This document shows, in pieces, positions 42,810-51,189 of a stretch of DNA of 64,000 bases. How positions within the stretch are numbered: the first letter of the stretch is position 1; the number at the start of each line of letters is the position of its first letter. Both the position numbers and the translations under genes were made by a program. The notes below the pieces were generated by a model, which was not told the DNA's origin, did not search any database, and saw nothing but the letters and a program-made list of their open reading frames with translations. This DNA is from QFOX01 sp033763655 (lineage in GTDB: Bacteria > Pseudomonadota > Alphaproteobacteria > Rickettsiales > UBA3002): the NCBI GenBank assembly GCA_033763655.1, contig JANRKD010000001.1:124001-188000 (forward strand), read 5' to 3'.

Positions 42810-42959
42810 CCCTCACCCGAAATTCCTCAAGGGGAATTTCGACCTCTCCCAAAGGAGAGGTTGCGCCCAGCCTGTCTGTTTGCGTTCCATAAATGCCGCT
42901 GGAAACCTCTCCCTTGGGAGAGGTCTGAATTTTCACTTGGAGAAAATTCAGGGTGAGGG
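42810..42959. repeat. Solo palindromic MITE-like element with CCCTCACCC/GGGTGAGGG ends
   Basis: A 150-bp element bounded by perfect 9-bp terminal inverted repeats, CCCTCACCC at 42810-42818 and GGGTGAGGG at 42951-42959. Inside each end is a hairpin (GAAATTCC/GGAATTTC on the left, TGAATTTTC/GAAAATTCA on the right). A second hairpin, CCTCTCCC/GGGAGAGG-like, follows on each side of a 45-bp core with no coding content. The same blocks occur in dnaX and around the DUF559 gene. It fills much of the gap between the SRP RNA gene and dnaX. Confidence 0.85.
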
Positions 42960-43026
42960 CCAAAATCTCTGGATAATCCGCACTCAGCCCTCGACTAACC
43001 TATTCCCCCGCACTATCCTGCTCCCT

Positions 43027-44817
43027 ATGTACCGCGTCCTCGCCCGTAAATACCGCCCGCAGACCTTCGCCGACCTCATCGGTCAGGAAGTGCTGGTGCG
43101 CACCCTCACCAACGCCTTTGCCAGCGGACGGATTGCGCATGCCTTTATCCTCACCGGCATTCGCGGCATCGGTAAAACCACCACGGCACGCATCATCGCC
43201 CGTGGCCTCAACTGCATCGGTGCGGATGGGCTGGGCGAAGCCACCACCACGCCCTGCGGGGTCTGCGCCAACTGCGTGGCGATTGCCGAAGACCGCCATG
43301 TCGACGTCATCGAGATGGATGCGGCGAGCACCGGCAGCGTCGAAAACATGCGCGACCTGATCGATTCGGTGCAATACGCGCCCGTTTCGGCGCGCTACAA
43401 AGTCTATATCCTCGATGAGGTGCATATGCTGAGCAAGGCCGCGTTCAACGCGCTGCTCAAAACGCTTGAGGAACCACCGCCGCATGTGACCTTCATTTTT
43501 GCGACGACCGAACTGCGCAAAATTCCCGTCACTATTGTTTCGCGCTGCCAGAAGTTTGATTTGAAGCGCGTCGAGATGGATGAACTGTCGCAGCATCTCA
43601 TTACCGTCGCGGGCAAGGAATCTATCGCCCTGCCTGCAGATTGTGCGACACTGATTGCCGCCGCTGCCGAAGGCTCGGTGCGTGATTCGCTGTCGCTCCT
43701 CGATCAGGCCATCGCCATGCATACGGATGCGGCAGGCAACGTCACCATCACGAGTGAATCGGTGCGCGACATGCTCGGCTTGGCCGATAAATCGCAGAGC
43801 TTTACCCTGCTGAAGCTCCTGTTTTCCGGCAACACCGCCGAGGCACTTGCCGCCGCGCAATCTCTGCATACACAAGGCGCCGACCCGGCAATGCTGCTCT
43901 CCGATCTGCTCGACATCACCCATTACCTCACCCGCATTGTGGTCGCACCCGCGCTGGTCGATAACCTGCATTACTCGCCCGCCGAGCAGGCTCTCGCCAA
44001 GGAAATGGCCGCCGCGCTCACCGTGCCCGCCCTCACTCGTGCCTGGCAAATTCTGACCAAAGGCGTCGAGGAAATGCGCCATGCCGACTACACCGCCGCC
44101 ATTCTTGAAATGATTCTCGTCCGTCTGGGGTATGCCAGCCAGTTACCCACTCCAGCAGAGCTGGTGCGCACCCTCAGCCAGCAGCCTGCACAGCGTAATT
44201 TCGGCGAGGGTGCATCACCCGTCACGACTCGCCAAATGCACGCCAGCACCTCCGCACACGTCGCCTCGCCCCTTGCAGGAGAGGCAATGAGGCTTAACGA
44301 GCGTAGCGCGTTTAGCCGCAGTGGTGAGGGGGTCGCAACGATGGCATTCCATCAGCCAAGCCCCTTCACCCAACCCTCTCCCGCGAGGGGCGAGGGCTTA
44401 CCTGTGGCCACCGCAACCGCCCAAAAAATTGAACCTGCGGTGCTCGCCGAGCCGCAGAGCTTCCTTGATATCGTGCAGCTGTTCGAGCAAAAGCGCGAAG
44501 CCATTCTCGCCACCCATCTCATCAACGACATGCGGCTGGTGACGTTTGAGCAAGGCCGCATCGAGGTGATTCCTGTCGCACACATGAATGCCGATGTGCC
44601 TGCACGCATCAACCGTCGCCTGAACGAATGGACAGGCGCGCGCTGGAACCTGACCTACGTCAACGACGCAGAGGGCGAGCCGACCATTCGTGAGCAACGC
44701 GCCCGTGCCGCCGCAAAAGCTCGCGACTATGCCGTCGCCCACCCGAAAGTGCAGGCCGCGCTTGCGGCTTTCCCCGACGCGACGGTGCTGGATTTTATCG
44801 CCGATGCCGCACCATAA
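43027..44817 (+). CDS. dnaX: DNA polymerase III tau/gamma subunit
   Basis: 596 residues from ATG 43027 (MYRVLARKYRPQTFADLIGQ). Clamp-loader ATPase with Walker A GIRGIGKTTTARI, the zinc cysteines in CGVCANC, YILDEVHMLSKAAFNALLKT, then sensor 1 SRCQKFD. Domain III ends near residue 370. The linker (about 405-458) is largely encoded by a palindromic repeat inserted in frame and reads SPLAGEAM to PSPARGEG. An A6 run at 44423-44428 directly follows; a -1 slip there meets a TGA at 44430 and would give a 468-residue gamma-like product. The C-terminal tau domain resumes with LDIVQLFEQKREAILATHLI. Followed by ybaB and recR. Confidence 0.94.
   Translation: MYRVLARKYRPQTFADLIGQEVLVRTLTNAFASGRIAHAFILTGIRGIGKTTTARIIARGLNCIGADGLGEATTTPCGVCANCVAIAEDRHVDVIEMDAASTGSVENMRDLIDSVQYAPVSARYKVYILDEVHMLSKAAFNALLKTLEEPPPHVTFIFATTELRKIPVTIVSRCQKFDLKRVEMDELSQHLITVAGKESIALPADCATLIAAAAEGSVRDSLSLLDQAIAMHTDAAGNVTITSESVRDMLGLADKSQSFTLLKLLFSGNTAEALAAAQSLHTQGADPAMLLSDLLDITHYLTRIVVAPALVDNLHYSPAEQALAKEMAAALTVPALTRAWQILTKGVEEMRHADYTAAILEMILVRLGYASQLPTPAELVRTLSQQPAQRNFGEGASPVTTRQMHASTSAHVASPLAGEAMRLNERSAFSRSGEGVATMAFHQPSPFTQPSPARGEGLPVATATAQKIEPAVLAEPQSFLDIVQLFEQKREAILATHLINDMRLVTFEQGRIEVIPVAHMNADVPARINRRLNEWTGARWNLTYVNDAEGEPTIREQRARAAAKARDYAVAHPKVQAALAAFPDATVLDFIADAAP
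44261..44399. repeat. Palindromic repeat copy inside the dnaX linker
   Basis: Two oppositely oriented degenerate half-copies of the family seen at 42810: CCTCGCCCCTTGCAGGAGAGG on the left, ending in GTGGTGAGGGGG, and CCCCTTCACCCAACCCTCTC with CCGCGAGGGGCGAGGG on the right. The frame stays open through it, so the repeat is translated as part of DnaX between the ATPase/collar domains and the tau C-terminal domain. Confidence 0.75.
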
Positions 44818-44875
44818 ATCGTGTGGCGTGCGCATAAAAACCGCACGCAGCACCCCACCACCCGCAGGAGATTCT

Positions 44876-45196
44876 ATGAACATCCAGAAAATGATGAAAC
44901 AAGCGCAGCAGATGCAGGCCAAACTGGGCAGCATGCAAGCCGAGATGGAGCAGCGCGAATTCGAAGGTGCAAGCGGCGGCGGCGCAGTGAAAATCACCCT
45001 CACCGGCAAAGGGGCGATGACCCGGATTACGCTGGAGCCAACCCTGCTCAACGCCGAGGAAAAAGAGATGCTCGAAGACCTGATCCAACTCGCCCACCGC
45101 GACGCGAAAGCCAAGGCCGATGCCGCGTTGGCCGATGCCATGGGCGCGCTGACCGGCGGCCTCAATCTACCGGCGGGCATGAAACTGCCGTTCTAG
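44876..45196 (+). CDS. ybaB: YbaB/EbfC family nucleoid-associated protein
   Basis: 106 residues from ATG 44876, after GCAGGAGAT. YbaB fold: the N-terminal helix is MNIQKMMKQAQQMQAKLGSM, then GGGAVKITLTGKGAMTRITL, and the C-terminal helix ends in TGGLNLPAGMKLPF. These tweezer-shaped dimers bind DNA without strong sequence preference. The position between dnaX and recR is conserved over most bacteria. A gap of 58 bp separates it from dnaX, and 65 bp follow before recR, so all three are probably cotranscribed. Confidence 0.93.
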   Translation: MNIQKMMKQAQQMQAKLGSMQAEMEQREFEGASGGGAVKITLTGKGAMTRITLEPTLLNAEEKEMLEDLIQLAHRDAKAKADAALADAMGALTGGLNLPAGMKLPF

Positions 45197-45261
45197 CTTC
45201 CGACTATGGCGGGCTGGTTCGCGCTCGCCTTGCGCCCCTCTCACCCTGTACCACGCACCGC

Positions 45262-45897
45262 ATGAGCACTTCCTCTTCCATCGATACACTGATTGCCGAA
45301 CTGGCCAAACTACCTGGCGTCGGGCCGCGTTCGGCACGAAGGCTGGCGCTGAACTTGCTGCGCCAGCGCGAACAGCGGATTCCGGCGCTGATTCAGGCAC
45401 TCGGTGCGGCGCTCGCACAGGTGCGCACCTGCAGCACCTGCGGCGCGCTCGACGAACACGACCCCTGCCGCATCTGCACCGACGACCGCCGCGACAACGG
45501 CAGCATCCTCATCGTCGAGGACGTGGCAGATGTCTGGGCGATGGAGCGTTCGCGCGCGTTCTCGGGCCGTTACCATGTACTCGGCGGCACCTTGTCGGCG
45601 ATGGATGGGCGCGGGCCGGAAGCCCTGCGTATCGAGCCGCTGCTGGCACGGGTTGCCACAGGGGAATGCCGCGAAATTATCCTCGCGCTATCCGCAACCG
45701 TGGCCGGGCAAACCACTGCGCATTACGTTGCGGAGCGGCTGAACGCTCTTTCTCTTCCCGCAGAAACTGACGCATTGAAAGCGGCGGCAGGCATCACCAT
45801 CACCCGCCTTGCTCAAGGCATCCCCATGGGCGGCGAGCTCGATTACATGGATGACGGCACGCTCGGCGCGGCGCTGAGCGCACGCGTGGCGTATTAG
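45262..45897 (+). CDS. recR: Recombination mediator protein RecR
   Basis: 211 residues from ATG 45262; the upstream extension of the frame overlaps ybaB and is not real. Helix-hairpin-helix KLPGVGPRSARRLALNLLRQ at 15-34, a four-cysteine zinc site in CSTCGALDEHDPCRIC, and the Toprim domain beginning ILIVEDVADVWAMER. The C-terminus has the Walker-like ARGIPMGGELDYMD pattern (reads LAQGIPMGGELDYMDDGTL). RecR works with RecO/RecF to load RecA on gapped DNA. Its stop overlaps the convergent rmuC stop by 4 bp. Confidence 0.95.
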   Translation: MSTSSSIDTLIAELAKLPGVGPRSARRLALNLLRQREQRIPALIQALGAALAQVRTCSTCGALDEHDPCRICTDDRRDNGSILIVEDVADVWAMERSRAFSGRYHVLGGTLSAMDGRGPEALRIEPLLARVATGECREIILALSATVAGQTTAHYVAERLNALSLPAETDALKAAAGITITRLAQGIPMGGELDYMDDGTLGAALSARVAY

Positions 45898-47195
45898 GCC
45901 GCGTCTTCTTTGGGTAATTGCAGCAGCTCGACCACTTCTTCGGCCTCACCCGCCACCACATCGTCCTCACGGTGGATGCTGTAGCGCGGCAGGTTGCCCG
46001 CGAGCTGCTTGTTTTTCGCCGGGCGTACGCCCTTGGCAGCGAGGCGTTTCAAGCGCGCCATCACCCCTTTATTGAGCGAGGCGGCGAACTTGTCGTAGGC
46101 GGTGGCACTGCCGCGAATCCCTTTCATCACATCCTCGGCATAGCCCAGCGCGGTGATGAGATCGGCCATCAGCTCGCTGGTCAGCTCGACAATCGCGTGG
46201 TGCGCATCGACCTGTTTCGCCTCGCGCACCAACGCCCGCGCGGTCAGGAAAATGCCCGAAAGCGTGACCGGCCCGGCCAGCACAATATCGTGCGTGCGCA
46301 GGTAATCCATCAGGTTCGGGTCTTTCTGCATCAGGCGCGTGACCACCTCGTCGTTGGGGATAAACATCACCAGCGTCGTGCGCGTGATAGCTTCCCCGTT
46401 GCGGTTTTTCAGCTTGCGCAGGCTATCCTGATAGGCCTTGCCGCTCAGGGCTTTGGCATGGGCGCGCATGGTCGCCTGAATCTCCTTAAACGCGGCATCG
46501 AACGCGGGCGTGCCTTCGGCGCGAAACAGCGCAAAAATATGCTGGCTGGCTTTGGAATCGACAATAATCGCATGCTGGTGCGGCAGGTAGATGACACAAT
46601 CGGGACGCAAGCTGCCTTCCTCCGCCGCGAGATGCACCTGCAACTCATAATCCAGCCCTTGCGTGAAGCCATGCTGCTGCAAAATATTGCCCATCACGAT
46701 TTCACCTTCGGCGCCGGCGCCAATCGGGTTCTGCATCGCCCGCACGAGGGTCGCCAATTGGGTTTTCGAGTCGTTCATTTGCCCTTGCACCGCACCAAGC
46801 GTCGTCGCCAGCTCCTGCTGCTTGAGCAGCAGCTCATCGCGCGCGGTTTTGGTGAATTGCTCGAACTGTTTGTGCGTTTCCTCGCGGGCACGCACATGGT
46901 CGGCCATCAGTTTATTGGAAAGCTGGTTGCCGGTTTCGAGTGCTGCTGCCTTGGCATATTGCTCGAACTGCGTTTTAAGCAGTTCGAAATCCTTGAGGCG
47001 CAGCTCCATCCCTTCAAGTTTCTGGTTCGCCAGCGCCTCGTTCTTTTCGGCAGCGGTGAGTTGGTCGCGCAGGGCGTCGTGCGCGTCACGTACCGCGCGC
47101 AACTGCCCTTCGATAGAAACTTTGCTGCGCCACAAGGCCACCGCCGCGACACCCAGCGCTGCGCATACCCCCACCAAAACCGCGTCCAGCATCAC
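45894..47195 (-). CDS. rmuC: DNA recombination protein RmuC
   Basis: 433 residues. N-terminal membrane anchor (about 3-20, DAVLVGVCAALGVAAVALW), then about 130 residues of coiled coil, then the RmuC nuclease-like core. The core contains GNILQQHGFTQGLDYELQVH, RPDCVIYLPHQHAIIVDSKA (PD-(D/E)xK-like Asp and Lys) and VVTRLMQKDPNLMDYLRTHD. RmuC limits inversions at short inverted repeats, which is notable in a genome segment so rich in such repeats. Convergent with recR and divergent from glmU. Confidence 0.92.
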   Translation of the reverse strand: MMLDAVLVGVCAALGVAAVALWRSKVSIEGQLRAVRDAHDALRDQLTAAEKNEALANQKLEGMELRLKDFELLKTQFEQYAKAAALETGNQLSNKLMADHVRAREETHKQFEQFTKTARDELLLKQQELATTLGAVQGQMNDSKTQLATLVRAMQNPIGAGAEGEIVMGNILQQHGFTQGLDYELQVHLAAEEGSLRPDCVIYLPHQHAIIVDSKASQHIFALFRAEGTPAFDAAFKEIQATMRAHAKALSGKAYQDSLRKLKNRNGEAITRTTLVMFIPNDEVVTRLMQKDPNLMDYLRTHDIVLAGPVTLSGIFLTARALVREAKQVDAHHAIVELTSELMADLITALGYAEDVMKGIRGSATAYDKFAASLNKGVMARLKRLAAKGVRPAKNKQLAGNLPRYSIHREDDVVAGEAEEVVELLQLPKEDAA

Positions 47196-47258
47196 GCTCT
47201 CCCTTGACTATCCGATGCGACCGTAGCACCATCGGCGCGAAATTTCACGAGGTTTTCC

Positions 47259-48635
47259 ATGGCTGCTTCCCCCACCCCCATTGCCGCTGTCATTCTTGCT
47301 GCGGGCAAAGGCACGCGTATGCTTTCCGCCCTGCCCAAAGTGCTGCATCCTGTCGCAGGGCTGCCGATGGTCGGGCATGTGGTTACCCGCGCGCTCGAGG
47401 TCGGCGCGGCACCGATTGCCATCGTTGTCGCCGAGGGGATGGATGCGGTGGCCGACGTCGCGCGCGACATCGCAGGCGAGGTAGATATTGCCATCCAGAA
47501 AGCGCAGCACGGCACGGCACATGCGGTGTTGGCCGCCAAACCTGTCTTGGGCGAGGTGGAGGGCATCCTGCTGGTGCTCTACGGCGACACGCCGCTGCTG
47601 ACCCGAGAAACGCTGGCGCAGGTCGTCGCCGCAGTCGAGGCGGACGAAAAATGCGCCGTCGCCGTGCTTGGTTTCGTGCCGGATGAACCGGGCGCCTATG
47701 GCCGCCTGGTGCTGGCGGATGACGGCACGCTCGAAAAAATCGTCGAGGCGAAAGACGCCACCGAGGATGAGCTGGGCATTGAACTTTGCAATTCCGGGGT
47801 GATGGCGATTCGTGGGTCGCTGGCATGGAAGCTGCTCGCCAAAATCAAAAACGACAACGCCAAAAAGGAATATTACCTCACCGACATCGTCGCCCTTGCG
47901 CGCGCGGCAGGCCACACGGCACTCGCGGTCGAGGGCGATGCGGATGAAGTACTCGGCGTCAACGCACGCGGCGAACTGGCCGTGGCCGAAGCCATTTTCC
48001 AATACCGCGCCCGGCAGCGTTTCATGGAAGCGGGTGTCACACTCATCGACCCTGATAGCGTCTTTTTTGCTGCCGATACGCGCATCGCCGCCGATGTGGT
48101 GATTGAGCCGAACGTGTTTTTTGGCATGGGAGTTACCATCGAAAGCGGCGCACGCATCAAGGCGTTTTCGCATATCGAGGGCGCAACCATCGGGGCGAAC
48201 GCCACTGTCGGCCCCTTCGCGCGGCTGCGCCCGGGGACGCGGCTTGGGGCGGATGTGCGCATCGGCAATTTTGTCGAGCTGAAAGCGGCGGAGGTGAAGG
48301 AGGGCGCAAAAATCTCGCACCTGAGTTATGTCGGCGATGCCAGCGTCGGCGAAGGTGCCAATATCGGCGCGGGCACCATCACCTGCAATTACGACGGCTT
48401 CCTCAAATACAAAACCACCATCGGTGCAGGCGTGTTTGTCGGCAGCAACTCGGCGCTGGTGGCGCCGGTTACCCTTGGCGATGGCGCGATGATCGCCGCC
48501 GGTTCGGTGATTACCGAGGACGTCGCGCCCGATGCGCTGGCCCGCGCACGCGGCATGCAAACCAGCCTTGCCGATGGCGCGCGCGCCTTCCGTGACAAAA
48601 AATCGGCGGAAAAACTGGCGAAAAAGAAAGCCTGA
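47259..48635 (+). CDS. glmU: Bifunctional N-acetylglucosamine-1-phosphate uridyltransferase / glucosamine-1-phosphate acetyltransferase
   Basis: 458 residues. The N-terminal uridyltransferase has the P-loop LAAGKGTRM at 13-21, YGDTPLL for metal and GTAHAVL. The C-terminal left-handed beta-helix acetyltransferase shows hexapeptide turns such as EGAKISHLSYVGDASVGEGA, then IGAGTITCNYDG and AAGSVITEDV. It makes UDP-GlcNAc from GlcN-1-P, the precursor of peptidoglycan and LPS. It stands alone, divergent from rmuC and convergent with cinA. Both domains look intact. Confidence 0.96.
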   Translation: MAASPTPIAAVILAAGKGTRMLSALPKVLHPVAGLPMVGHVVTRALEVGAAPIAIVVAEGMDAVADVARDIAGEVDIAIQKAQHGTAHAVLAAKPVLGEVEGILLVLYGDTPLLTRETLAQVVAAVEADEKCAVAVLGFVPDEPGAYGRLVLADDGTLEKIVEAKDATEDELGIELCNSGVMAIRGSLAWKLLAKIKNDNAKKEYYLTDIVALARAAGHTALAVEGDADEVLGVNARGELAVAEAIFQYRARQRFMEAGVTLIDPDSVFFAADTRIAADVVIEPNVFFGMGVTIESGARIKAFSHIEGATIGANATVGPFARLRPGTRLGADVRIGNFVELKAAEVKEGAKISHLSYVGDASVGEGANIGAGTITCNYDGFLKYKTTIGAGVFVGSNSALVAPVTLGDGAMIAAGSVITEDVAPDALARARGMQTSLADGARAFRDKKSAEKLAKKKA

Positions 48636-48680
48636 TTTAGTTTAGGTTGGCGCTTTTAGTTTAGACCGGTTTAGTTTAGG
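48636..48680. repeat. Three spaced TTTAGTTTAG direct repeats
   Basis: Copies begin at 48636, 48655 and 48670, in the 49-bp gap between the convergent glmU and cinA genes. No hairpin with a T-run is visible. They could be a degenerate expanded repeat or affect termination; no role can be shown. Confidence 0.6.
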
Positions 48681-48684
48681 CCGC

Positions 48685-49182
48685 TCAGCGCTGCCATTGC
48701 TGTTGCAGCAATTCGAGCGCAGCCATTACCGCCTGAAGGCGCACCGCGCTGCGGTCACCCGGAAAAACATGCCGCTGATGCACCGTGCTAAACCCGGCGC
48801 GCCCACGCGCCACATGCACCAGCCCCACCGGCTTGTCGCGCGTGGCTCCCGTCGGCCCGGCAATGCCGGTGATCGCAATGCTCACCGCCGCACCCGAGGC
48901 CTGAAGCGCCCCTTCGGCCATGGCGCGGGCGACGTCTTCACTCACCGCGCCGTGGGTGCGGATGCGTGCTTCCGTCACCCCGATCATCGCCGTTTTCGCG
49001 GCATTGGCATAGGTGACATACCCATGGGTAAAAACGTCCGAACTGCCGGGGATTTCGGTCAGCAATGCACTGAGTAACCCGCCGGTGCAGGATTCCGCCG
49101 TAGTGAGGGTGAGGTTGCGTGCCCGCAGGCCTTGCAGCACAACCTCGGCGGTGCGCAGGGCCTCGGGCGTAAACAGGCTCAC
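48685..49182 (-). CDS. pncC: CinA-like nicotinamide-nucleotide amidohydrolase (PncC)
   Basis: 165 residues, the stand-alone C-terminal CinA domain. The markers are LTTAESCTGGLLSALLTEIPGSS-type core (LTTAESCTGGLLS, then PGSSDVFTHGYVTYANAAK), VARAMAEGA and the SIAITGIAGPTGATRDKPVG glycine-rich loop. The domain deamidates nicotinamide mononucleotide in NAD recycling. It is translationally coupled (4-bp overlap) to pgpA, which in turn is coupled to ispDF, an arrangement conserved in alphaproteobacteria. Confidence 0.93.
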   Translation of the reverse strand: MSLFTPEALRTAEVVLQGLRARNLTLTTAESCTGGLLSALLTEIPGSSDVFTHGYVTYANAAKTAMIGVTEARIRTHGAVSEDVARAMAEGALQASGAAVSIAITGIAGPTGATRDKPVGLVHVARGRAGFSTVHQRHVFPGDRSAVRLQAVMAALELLQQQWQR

Positions 49183-49727
49183 GGATTAACCTCAAGCTGC
49201 CCGGCGAGGTAGGGCGAGAACAAATAGAGCACATAGAGCAGCGTGCCCGCCGCCAGCGCCGCCAGCACATCGTCGAACATGACGCCAAACCCGCCCTTGA
49301 TGCGCCGGTCGGCCCAGCTAATCGGCCATGGCTTGATAATATCGAACAGGCGGAAAAGCAGGAAGCCCGCGACCAGATACATCGGCGTGTGCGCCACCTC
49401 GTCGAGCAGGCGACGCGCGGCGTCCGTCGTGCTGGTAATCGCCACCAGCCAGCCATGCCATACTGTGTAGGTGAACCACTGCCCGACCAGTTCGTCGATG
49501 ACGATCTCGCTCGGGTCGGGCGAGGTATTGCGCTCGCGGATGAAGCGGTGGGCGTTCACCGCCCCCAGCAACAAAAACAAGACACCGCCCACCGCCAGCC
49601 AGATATAGCCCAGCGGCAGCAGCAGGATGAGGTAGGCGAGCAGCGCCGCCACCAGCGAGCCAAACGTGCCTGGCGCGACCCGAATCAGCCCCACCCCGTA
49701 GAGGGTCGAAAGGCAATGGCGTTTCAT
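49179..49727 (-). CDS. pgpA: Phosphatidylglycerophosphatase A
   Basis: 182 residues, with membrane helices at about 18-58, 84-100 and 110-180. PgpA family: GLIRVAPGTFGSLVAALLAY near the N-terminus, then the acidic EIVIDELVGQWFTY, and LFDIIKPWPISWADRRIKGG followed by GVMFDDVLAALAAG with the catalytic Asp residues. It dephosphorylates phosphatidylglycerophosphate to phosphatidylglycerol in the inner membrane. Overlaps both ispDF upstream and cinA downstream. Confidence 0.93.
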   Translation of the reverse strand: MKRHCLSTLYGVGLIRVAPGTFGSLVAALLAYLILLLPLGYIWLAVGGVLFLLLGAVNAHRFIRERNTSPDPSEIVIDELVGQWFTYTVWHGWLVAITSTTDAARRLLDEVAHTPMYLVAGFLLFRLFDIIKPWPISWADRRIKGGFGVMFDDVLAALAAGTLLYVLYLFSPYLAGQLEVNP

Positions 49728-50899
49728 GCAGCCTCCAGCGGTAGGGTGACGGTAGCAATGGCGTGGCAGGCAATGCCTTCCTCGCGCCCGGTGAAGCCGA
49801 GTTTCTCGGTGGTAGTGGCTTTAACACTGACATACGAAAGCGGCAGGTTGAGCAGCCCGGCGATAGCGGCGCGCATGGCATCGCGGTGCGGGGCGATTTT
49901 CGGGTGCTCGCCAATGACCGTTACGTCGAGATGCTGAATTTTACCGCCGTGCGCGGCAACCTGTGCGCAGGCTTCAGCAATAAATACGGCCGAATTTGCG
50001 CCTTTCCAGCGCGCATCGGAGGGAGGGAAAAAACTACCGATATCCCCCGCCGCCACGCTACCGAGCAAGGCATCAACCACCGCGTGCAGCACCACATCCG
50101 CATCCGAATGCCCATGCAGCGCGTGGGCGTTCTCAATGTCGATCCCGCCGAGGCGGATGACCCCGGCCTCGCCTGAGGGCAGCAGCGCGTGGACGTCATA
50201 CCCCATCCCCACCGCCGTGCGTGTGGCCGCGTGTGCGCGGGCATCGGCCCAGATAATATCTTCAGCGGTTGTCACTTTGCGCAAATCCTCATCGCCCTGC
50301 ACATAGCGCAATGCGCCGCCAGCCGCAAGCCAGACGGCAGCCTCATCGGTCGCGATGGCGCTATCCTCAATACCGACCATCGCCATTAACCGCGCAAACG
50401 GAAACGCCTGCGGCGTCTGCATGCGCCATAGCCCGTCACGCGGCACTTCCTGCCATCCATCTCCATCGACACGGCGCACCGTATCGGCCACCGGCAGGGC
50501 GGGTAACACTGCGTGATCGGGCGTCAGCGCTGCCACCAGCGCGGCGAGGGTTTGGGACGAGAGAAAAGGCCGCGCCGCATCGTGGATGAGCACATAATCC
50601 GGCAGTAGCGGCGCCAGCGCCGCAAGCCCGGCGCGCACTGAATCGGCACGTTCGGCCCCGCCATGGATGGGAGGCAACAGGCGCAAACCCTCTGTTGCGG
50701 AAGCATACAACGCGGCGTGGTCGGGATGGATGACCACCTGTATGTCCGCAATCGCAGGATGCGCCGCCAGCGCCTCGGCACTGTAACGCAGCAGGGCTTT
50801 CCCTGCGATGGGGGCGTATTGCTTGGGCACCGCCCCCCCTGCACGACGCCCCGCACCGGCGGCGACAATCAGGGCGACAATGCGAGGACTTTGGCTCAT
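49724..50899 (-). CDS. ispDF: Bifunctional IspDF (MEP isoprenoid pathway)
   Basis: 391 residues from ATG 50899; an upstream in-frame ATG at 50968 is possible but less likely. The IspD half is first: VAAGAGRRAGGAVPKQYAPI, then LIHDAARPFL and ALPVADTVRR. It converts MEP plus CTP to CDP-ME. The IspF half starts near residue 236 with VGMGYDVHALL, whose Asp and His bind zinc, then HGHSDADVVLHAVVDALLGS and TTEKLGFTGREEGIACHA. It makes the cyclic diphosphate MEcPP. The fusion is characteristic of alphaproteobacteria and a few other lineages. Confidence 0.95.
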   Translation of the reverse strand: MSQSPRIVALIVAAGAGRRAGGAVPKQYAPIAGKALLRYSAEALAAHPAIADIQVVIHPDHAALYASATEGLRLLPPIHGGAERADSVRAGLAALAPLLPDYVLIHDAARPFLSSQTLAALVAALTPDHAVLPALPVADTVRRVDGDGWQEVPRDGLWRMQTPQAFPFARLMAMVGIEDSAIATDEAAVWLAAGGALRYVQGDEDLRKVTTAEDIIWADARAHAATRTAVGMGYDVHALLPSGEAGVIRLGGIDIENAHALHGHSDADVVLHAVVDALLGSVAAGDIGSFFPPSDARWKGANSAVFIAEACAQVAAHGGKIQHLDVTVIGEHPKIAPHRDAMRAAIAGLLNLPLSYVSVKATTTEKLGFTGREEGIACHAIATVTLPLEAA

Positions 50900-51084
50900 G
50901 GGAGGCGGTATACGACAATAAAACTGTGGCGGCAACCGCGTAACGGCGAAACACTCAACAGCTTTCATGGGTGGGTAAATTCTGTCTTTAGGAGCAAAAT
51001 ATGCAAAATAACTTAATCGTCGCTGATAGTTTTCCAATTGTCATGATAGTGACACAATTTTGGATTATAGTACCCTCATCATTT

Positions 51085-51189
51085 GTGAAATCATGCTCGC
51101 ATGATTTCACTATGATCAGTTAGACAATATCGTCTAACCGAGGCTTATCTGCTTCTCTGTAAGAAGCGGATTGTATTGGAGAACTCCAA
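51085..51189 (+). promoter_or_regulatory. Stacked hairpins in the leader of a small membrane protein gene
   Basis: Four hairpins follow each other. GTGAAATCATG (51085-51095) pairs perfectly with CATGATTTCAC (51100-51110) over a CTCG loop. GTTAGAC (51119-51125) pairs with GTCTAAC (51132-51138). CTGCTTC pairs with GAAGCGG around 51150-51169. TTGGA (51176-51180) pairs with TCCAA (51185-51189) and holds the GGAG ribosome site in its stem and loop just before ATG 51189. The series looks like a structured 5' leader or small RNA, in an AT-rich stretch unlike the neighbouring DNA. Confidence 0.55.

Noticed and set aside
47208..48560. 450-codon minus-strand open frame opposite glmU
   Set aside because: No motif; GlmU on the plus strand is complete.
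51085..51138. CRISPR-like or phage attachment site reading of the perfect palindromes
   Set aside because: Palindromes differ from each other, no regular spacers and no integrase; better read as RNA hairpins.
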